Assembly (NCBI GenBank): GCA_028714915.1
Contig: JAQTLL010000005.1
Location: 124,001 to 188,000, forward strand
DNA: 64,000 nucleotides
Reading direction: 5' to 3'
Source: Sulfuricurvum sp.
Lineage (GTDB): Bacteria > Campylobacterota > Campylobacteria > Campylobacterales > Sulfurimonadaceae
The position numbers and the translations under genes are program-made. Of the stretch, positions 60,393 to 64,000 are shown piece by piece (the first letter of the stretch is position 1; every line of letters begins with the position of its first letter). The notes beneath the pieces are model-generated. The model was not told the origin of the DNA and did not search any database. It saw only the letters and a list, made by a program, of their open reading frames with translations.

Positions 60393-60866
60393 TTATTGTC
60401 CACCTCGCACACATATAACATATTTATCATTTGATTTAGGGAAACCGTAATTATCTTCTTCATTACCTATATCACCAGCCTCCGAATCCATTACACGTAC
60501 ATAACTTGTATCTTTTTCAGAAACGTTCGAACTCCAATACCAATAAAAATTGTTACCACCAGCTGCAAATCCAAGGGATTTTATACACGATTGATAGGAT
60601 AGGTTTGCTGTATTAACACGATAATTATTAACTATTCCACCACAGTTTGTTATCATCCCTTTGAATTTACCAATAGCAGGTAACTGTGCATTCATTGATG
60701 AGCATATCTCTTTTGCATCATCCCATGTAGCTTTGCACTCCTTTCCTTCCATTGTTCCTCCGTTATCAACACATACACTTTTAGATGGTTTTATCCATTT
60801 AGGTGCTGCTTGTGCAACACTTGTAAGTATCAGTGTAGCTATCGCCAACTTTAGTAATGTTTTCAT
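60393..60866 (-). CDS. Exported DUF1566/Lcl-C-like protein
   Basis: A 157-residue protein with a signal peptide (MKTLLKLAIATLILTSVAQA) and the Lcl/DUF1566 pattern: ATWDDAKEICSSMNAQLPAIG (partly quoted), FYWYWSSNVSEKDTSYVRVM (partly quoted) and the ending KYVICVRGGQ. Six cysteines in the mature part. The family is related to formylglycine-enzyme and C-type-lectin folds and is exported in many marine bacteria; function unknown. Confidence 0.77.
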   Translation of the reverse strand: MKTLLKLAIATLILTSVAQAAPKWIKPSKSVCVDNGGTMEGKECKATWDDAKEICSSMNAQLPAIGKFKGMITNCGGIVNNYRVNTANLSYQSCIKSLGFAAGGNNFYWYWSSNVSEKDTSYVRVMDSEAGDIGNEEDNYGFPKSNDKYVICVRGGQ

Positions 60867-60919
60867 TTATTTTTTCATTTATTTTTCATCTTTTCTGTTA
60901 ACAAAAATTATACTGATTT

Positions 60920-61288
60920 TTAGGGCTGAACTCTCTTTAATGCGCTGCAACAATCCTCACCACCAAAATCACACCCTTTTTGATAAGCCGCTTTGGATTT
61001 GGTTTCATCTATCTTGATACCATTTTTCCCGTACGTCCCCTCGTCGTAGAGAACCCCGAGACTGTAGCACGCATCGGTGATTTTACCATCGCACGCTTTG
61101 TCGTAATAGAACGCGACTTTATGAGGATCGTATTTGACGATGTCAGCTTTATCGTAGATCGTTCCGATATCATAACAGCTTTTAGCATCTCCCTTATGGC
61201 ATTGTGTATCGAGGCTTTTGAGATCAGAACCATTTTTTGCGAATAATGCCACTGAAATAGATAGCAGTAAGAGTATTTTGGTTTTCAT
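60920..61288 (-). CDS. Sel1-repeat, cysteine-rich exported protein (Hcp-like)
   Basis: A 122-residue protein with a signal peptide (MKTKILLLLSISVALFA) and three Sel1-like repeats with paired cysteines, as in Helicobacter Hcp proteins: CHKGDAKSCYDIGTIYDK, CDGKITDACYSLGVLYDEG and CDFGGEDCCSALKR. Each repeat would be closed by a disulfide. Its ATG overlaps the stop of the membrane protein gene upstream. Confidence 0.85.
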   Translation of the reverse strand: MKTKILLLLSISVALFAKNGSDLKSLDTQCHKGDAKSCYDIGTIYDKADIVKYDPHKVAFYYDKACDGKITDACYSLGVLYDEGTYGKNGIKIDETKSKAAYQKGCDFGGEDCCSALKRVQP

Positions 61289-62301
61289 GCGCTCTCTTTT
61301 TTATCGTTTATTATACTAGAGAATGCCATCCACAGCATCACGAAAAACACCACATTCATCGAAGGGTTCATATCGATGAGAAACAGTGATGGGGGCATCG
61401 TAGGATAGAGCCCGATATGAGCTGATAAATTCAGAAATAGATCAACGGCAATCATGATGATAACACTGTCCAAAAAAATGCCGTTTTGAGCTTCACTGAT
61501 TCGGCTCCGAACCAATCCATACAGCAGTGTGCCATACGCCGCAATCACACAAAGAGCTAAAACAAGAGGCATTTTGAGGACAAAATCATACTGTATCGGT
61601 TCTCGAATACCCAAAAGAGTATCCCACCACTGGGTTAGTCGATTTATCCAATGTGCACTTCCCGCCATCAGAAATGCGAACATAAACGCTATCCCCATAA
61701 TGGAGATGATCGTCTTTTTACCGAAGCCGTTCAAGCGTATCATCATCGATAAAAGTACCGTCTCGATGAAAAGCAGATGGTTCATGTCATTGAGGAGGAT
61801 CATGATCACTGCACTCAGAACCATCCCCGTCATCAGAACCATCCCCGTCATCAGAACCCGCTCTGCACTCAACCACCGTATCGTACCTCGAAGCGCGTAT
61901 GTCGTCAGCCATCCAAGAGCGATCAGATACAAAAAGACCGGCTCAATCGCAACCGACCCTGCCCGAAATAAGTACCGTTTTCCATCTATCGTTGGAGCGA
62001 TTATCTCCCCAAATCCGTGATGATTAATCGGTACCCAAATCATCAGCGCGTACATCGTAATTGAAAGCACCAACATCGACATCCCGATCCTATCAAACCA
62101 TACGTCGGAATCATTCCGATAGAGTACCCACACCATCACAATCCCTACCCCGATACCGCTGCCGTACATATACAAAAAGTGCATCGGATCATACTCAAAC
62201 TGTCCACTCACAATCGGAGAGTGCAGATACCACGCGATAGCACCGAGGGCGATTAACGCCGATAGGGCTAGTCCTACTATATTTATCGAGTTCGTTTTCA
62301 T
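61285..62301 (-). CDS. Multi-pass membrane protein with internal tandem repeat
   Basis: A 338-residue protein with about nine or ten TM segments and short loops; no family recognised. Near residues 151-164 MTGMVL is repeated directly, from a perfect 18-base tandem duplication. Its 3' end overlaps the Sel1 gene. Confidence 0.68.
   Translation of the reverse strand: MKTNSINIVGLALSALIALGAIAWYLHSPIVSGQFEYDPMHFLYMYGSGIGVGIVMVWVLYRNDSDVWFDRIGMSMLVLSITMYALMIWVPINHHGFGEIIAPTIDGKRYLFRAGSVAIEPVFLYLIALGWLTTYALRGTIRWLSAERVLMTGMVLMTGMVLSAVIMILLNDMNHLLFIETVLLSMMIRLNGFGKKTIISIMGIAFMFAFLMAGSAHWINRLTQWWDTLLGIREPIQYDFVLKMPLVLALCVIAAYGTLLYGLVRSRISEAQNGIFLDSVIIMIAVDLFLNLSAHIGLYPTMPPSLFLIDMNPSMNVVFFVMLWMAFSSIINDKKESA
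61821..61856 (-). repeat. 18-base perfect tandem repeat (two copies) inside a gene
   Basis: CCATCCCCGTCATCAGAA occurs at 61821-61838 and 61839-61856. It is in frame and adds six residues to a TM segment of the membrane protein at 61285-62301. Confidence 0.85.
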
Positions 62302-62343
62302 GCATCACTCCCGTATTCATTGCGTATTTCCATCACAAATACC

Positions 62344-63099
62344 TCACTTCTTTTTTAACAATTTGGAAATCTCCGCTTTTTCCGTAGAATCCTCTAAAAA
62401 ATTAAAAAAATCCATTGGAGTTTCCCCTTTATCGTTTGCGGCATTGATATCGGCTCCCAGTTCCAATAGTACTTTTACGGGGATAACTTTTTCCTCCATT
62501 ATGGCAGTAATGAGTGGAGTGCAATTATGGTAACCTTTTTGGGGGTATCGCATAGACCAGGCACAGTCAACTTTTGCATTTACATCAGCACCTGACGCAA
62601 CCAGAAGACGTATGATCTTCTCGGTATTTTCATTGTCACTTAGAGAAACAAATACGTTTAGCGGAGTGTTGTTATCCACGTTTGCATTGGCATCGGCACC
62701 TGCATCGATAAGAAGTTTGATCATCTCATAATCTCCTTTGGGCATCGCCAATTGGAGCAGTGTCCACTTGCCATTGATTATCTTTGGCATTTTCTCTTTT
62801 TTGAGAAACAGTTTTACGACTTCAACACTGTCTGAGGTCACTGCACGAACCCAATGCCTAGGAGTGATTTTCGCATGATGATCCAGTGCATAGCTCACCG
62901 CATCCAAACTATATCCGTCGATTGCCGCCATCAAAGCATCGGGGTAAGTACGCTTTTCGACGATAGGAGCATTCATACACCCCTTCTTTTTTAATTGTTT
63001 GATTTGTTCCGCATCTATAGGATGGTTAAAAGTGCAACTTTGCGCGAATGTAAATAATGGGATGAACAATGCCATCATGGAAACTGTACTTTTTTTCAT
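62344..63099 (-). CDS. Exported ankyrin-repeat protein
   Basis: A 251-residue protein with a signal peptide (MKKSTVSMMALFIPLFTFAQ) and five or six ankyrin repeats (KWTLLQLAMPKGDYEMIKLL, partly quoted; NNTPLNVFVSLSD; NCTPLITAIMEEKVIPVKVL, partly quoted; KGETPMDFFNFLED). Two cysteines near the start. Probably a periplasmic scaffold. Its ATG abuts the stop of the upstream gene at 63100. Confidence 0.82.
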   Translation of the reverse strand: MKKSTVSMMALFIPLFTFAQSCTFNHPIDAEQIKQLKKKGCMNAPIVEKRTYPDALMAAIDGYSLDAVSYALDHHAKITPRHWVRAVTSDSVEVVKLFLKKEKMPKIINGKWTLLQLAMPKGDYEMIKLLIDAGADANANVDNNTPLNVFVSLSDNENTEKIIRLLVASGADVNAKVDCAWSMRYPQKGYHNCTPLITAIMEEKVIPVKVLLELGADINAANDKGETPMDFFNFLEDSTEKAEISKLLKKK

Positions 63100-63975
63100 T
63101 TATTCTCTCCTGTAATCATTGAGTATCTCTTGCCACTCGCGCCTTTTGGCTTCGACCAATTCGGCGATCTGGGTGGTTTGAAACGCAGTTTCGACCATAA
63201 AAGCGCTCTTGATCTCGTTTTCTAGTATTTCAATCAACCCCTGGACTTGTTCAAACGTCAAATCGGTGTAATTGAGGATAATGTGCCGTTTCGTGTGATC
63301 ATCGAGGCTGATTGAGAAGCGCAGGGGATTTTCGATCCTCTCCACCGGAAATTCGTAGTGGATATCTTGCATTAATCGCGGAGTCTCTGTGGAAAAGGTG
63401 ATCCCCCATCCGTCGATATCGCGGTACACTTTATCGTAGTCACGTAGATCGAAGTTGTAATCGATCCACATCAGGTCATCGATTAAAGAGGCTTTTTCCA
63501 ACCTGCCTGACTCAAATCGCTCCGTCCGCATTGCCATAGCCGCTACTGCTGCCGCTTTTGGGATAAATGGTGGTACGATGGTGGAGGAACCCATCATCTT
63601 TATCGGATCACACTCCAAAAGCCATCCGTATTCTTTCATCGAGGGGAACCGGTCAAAGAGGCTCTGTTTTTGATCACCACTCAGAGCGTTCCACGTAAAG
63701 GAGAAAAACATTCTCCAGTAGTGCGAATTGAGATTGGGTAATACGGGGATATGATCGATGACGTTTAAAAATCCAGAGCCTGGGTATTGTACCCTGAGCG
63801 CTTCGATGTAGCGTTTATAGGTTTCGATGAATTCGGCACTGATGGTCTCGTTTTCGTCGTCATCATATACCGAAGATTTCAAATCCATTAGATACCGTTC
63901 GCACTCTGTTTCTCTACTCTCGGTATGTGACGCTTTTTCATCTTGCCCCGTATTAAAAGCTTCTTGCAGGTTCAT
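63100..63975 (-). CDS. Soluble protein, unknown
   Basis: A 291-residue cytoplasmic protein with no recognised family. A middle segment SFTWNALSGDQKQSLFDRF is followed by a long beta-rich part (WIDYNFDLRDYDKVYRDIDG, partly quoted; HIILNYTDLTFEQVQGLIEI, partly quoted) and a final basic helix. A TTCTTGCAGG-like upstream region precedes the start near the window end. It begins the co-directional block seen here, although the block may start further right. Confidence 0.6.
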   Translation of the reverse strand: MNLQEAFNTGQDEKASHTESRETECERYLMDLKSSVYDDDENETISAEFIETYKRYIEALRVQYPGSGFLNVIDHIPVLPNLNSHYWRMFFSFTWNALSGDQKQSLFDRFPSMKEYGWLLECDPIKMMGSSTIVPPFIPKAAAVAAMAMRTERFESGRLEKASLIDDLMWIDYNFDLRDYDKVYRDIDGWGITFSTETPRLMQDIHYEFPVERIENPLRFSISLDDHTKRHIILNYTDLTFEQVQGLIEILENEIKSAFMVETAFQTTQIAELVEAKRREWQEILNDYRRE

Positions 63976-64000
63976 CGTACATCCTCTGTGTTGTTGTGTA

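Noticed and set aside
44445..63975. Type VI secretion or Rhs/polymorphic-toxin locus.
   Set aside because: No VgrG, Tss, Rhs or toxin-type C-terminal domain was recognised. The repeat proteins are compatible with immunity roles but do not prove them.
1..64000. CRISPR arrays, rRNA genes and complete tRNA genes.
   Set aside because: No regularly spaced repeats or complete cloverleaf or rRNA sequence were seen; only the tRNA-Met 3' half at 31315-31359.

Overview
The window looks like chromosomal DNA of a Campylobacterota (Epsilonproteobacteria) species, probably a Sulfuricurvum/Sulfurimonas-type organism. The grounds are the gene content (RNase Y, CheV with a receiver domain, a biotin-dependent PycB/OadA protein, a histidine kinase with the AHQWRQPL H-box common in this group, and a FlhB-C/FliK-like pair), the moderately AT-rich composition, and TATAAT-type -10 boxes without a strong -35. 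The genus is an inference.

Bases 1-31150 are ordinary core genome in short operons. They hold cmoB, a cation diffusion facilitator, a CZB protein, rny, a formyl-THF cyclo-ligase, a TlpA-like lipoprotein with ftsY and radA, carbonic anhydrase, an MlaE-type permease, fliL-acpS, an HD-GYP protein, thiS, a MidA-type methyltransferase, argD, a molybdopterin oxidoreductase, cheV, pycB with a small His-rich OadG-tail-like gene, ppa, a secreted lytic-transglycosylase-like protein, a FliK-C/FlhB-C pair, a CheY-type regulator, an FmdE-like protein, an epimerase, and a signalling block (CHASE/PAS histidine kinase, REC-PAS-HD-GYP regulator, HDOD protein).

At 31315 the core is interrupted. The 3' half of a tRNA-Met(CAT) gene (minus strand, 31315-31359) is followed by a tyrosine integrase and a compact mobile region to about 40005. 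That region has an AbiEii-type toxin with an HTH partner, an AlpA-like regulator, a phage replisome-organiser protein, a CI-like repressor facing a leftward operon across a 26-bp perfect palindrome, a ParA/ribbon-helix-helix partition pair, two unknown coupled genes and a second tyrosine recombinase. There are no structural or conjugation genes. It resembles a satellite (PICI-like) or integrated-plasmid element. The reconstituted tRNA expected at the far end was not seen before 64000, so the element may extend past the window or be degraded.

From 40031 to 63975 almost everything is on the minus strand and is accessory. Bases 41956-44077 form an operon of very small membrane proteins with a stand-alone WGR-like protein and two short ORFs of 30 and 36 codons. 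Bases 44445-63975 are a long, tightly packed, co-directional series of about 21 genes, many overlapping by ATGA. They encode repeat proteins (LRR, TPR, MORN/YwqK, WG, Sel1/Hcp-like, ankyrin), small exported proteins, multi-pass membrane proteins, a PPP phosphatase, a DEDDh exonuclease, a PDZ/S41-like protein and two paralogous RelA/SpoT-type HD hydrolases. One HD protein is a three-domain fusion: an alpha/beta hydrolase (YqiA type), a FliG-C-like middle domain, and the HD domain. Each HD gene sits near a copy of the same small exported protein family, pointing to a duplicated module. This block is the best candidate for an undescribed system; its role cannot be settled from sequence reading alone.
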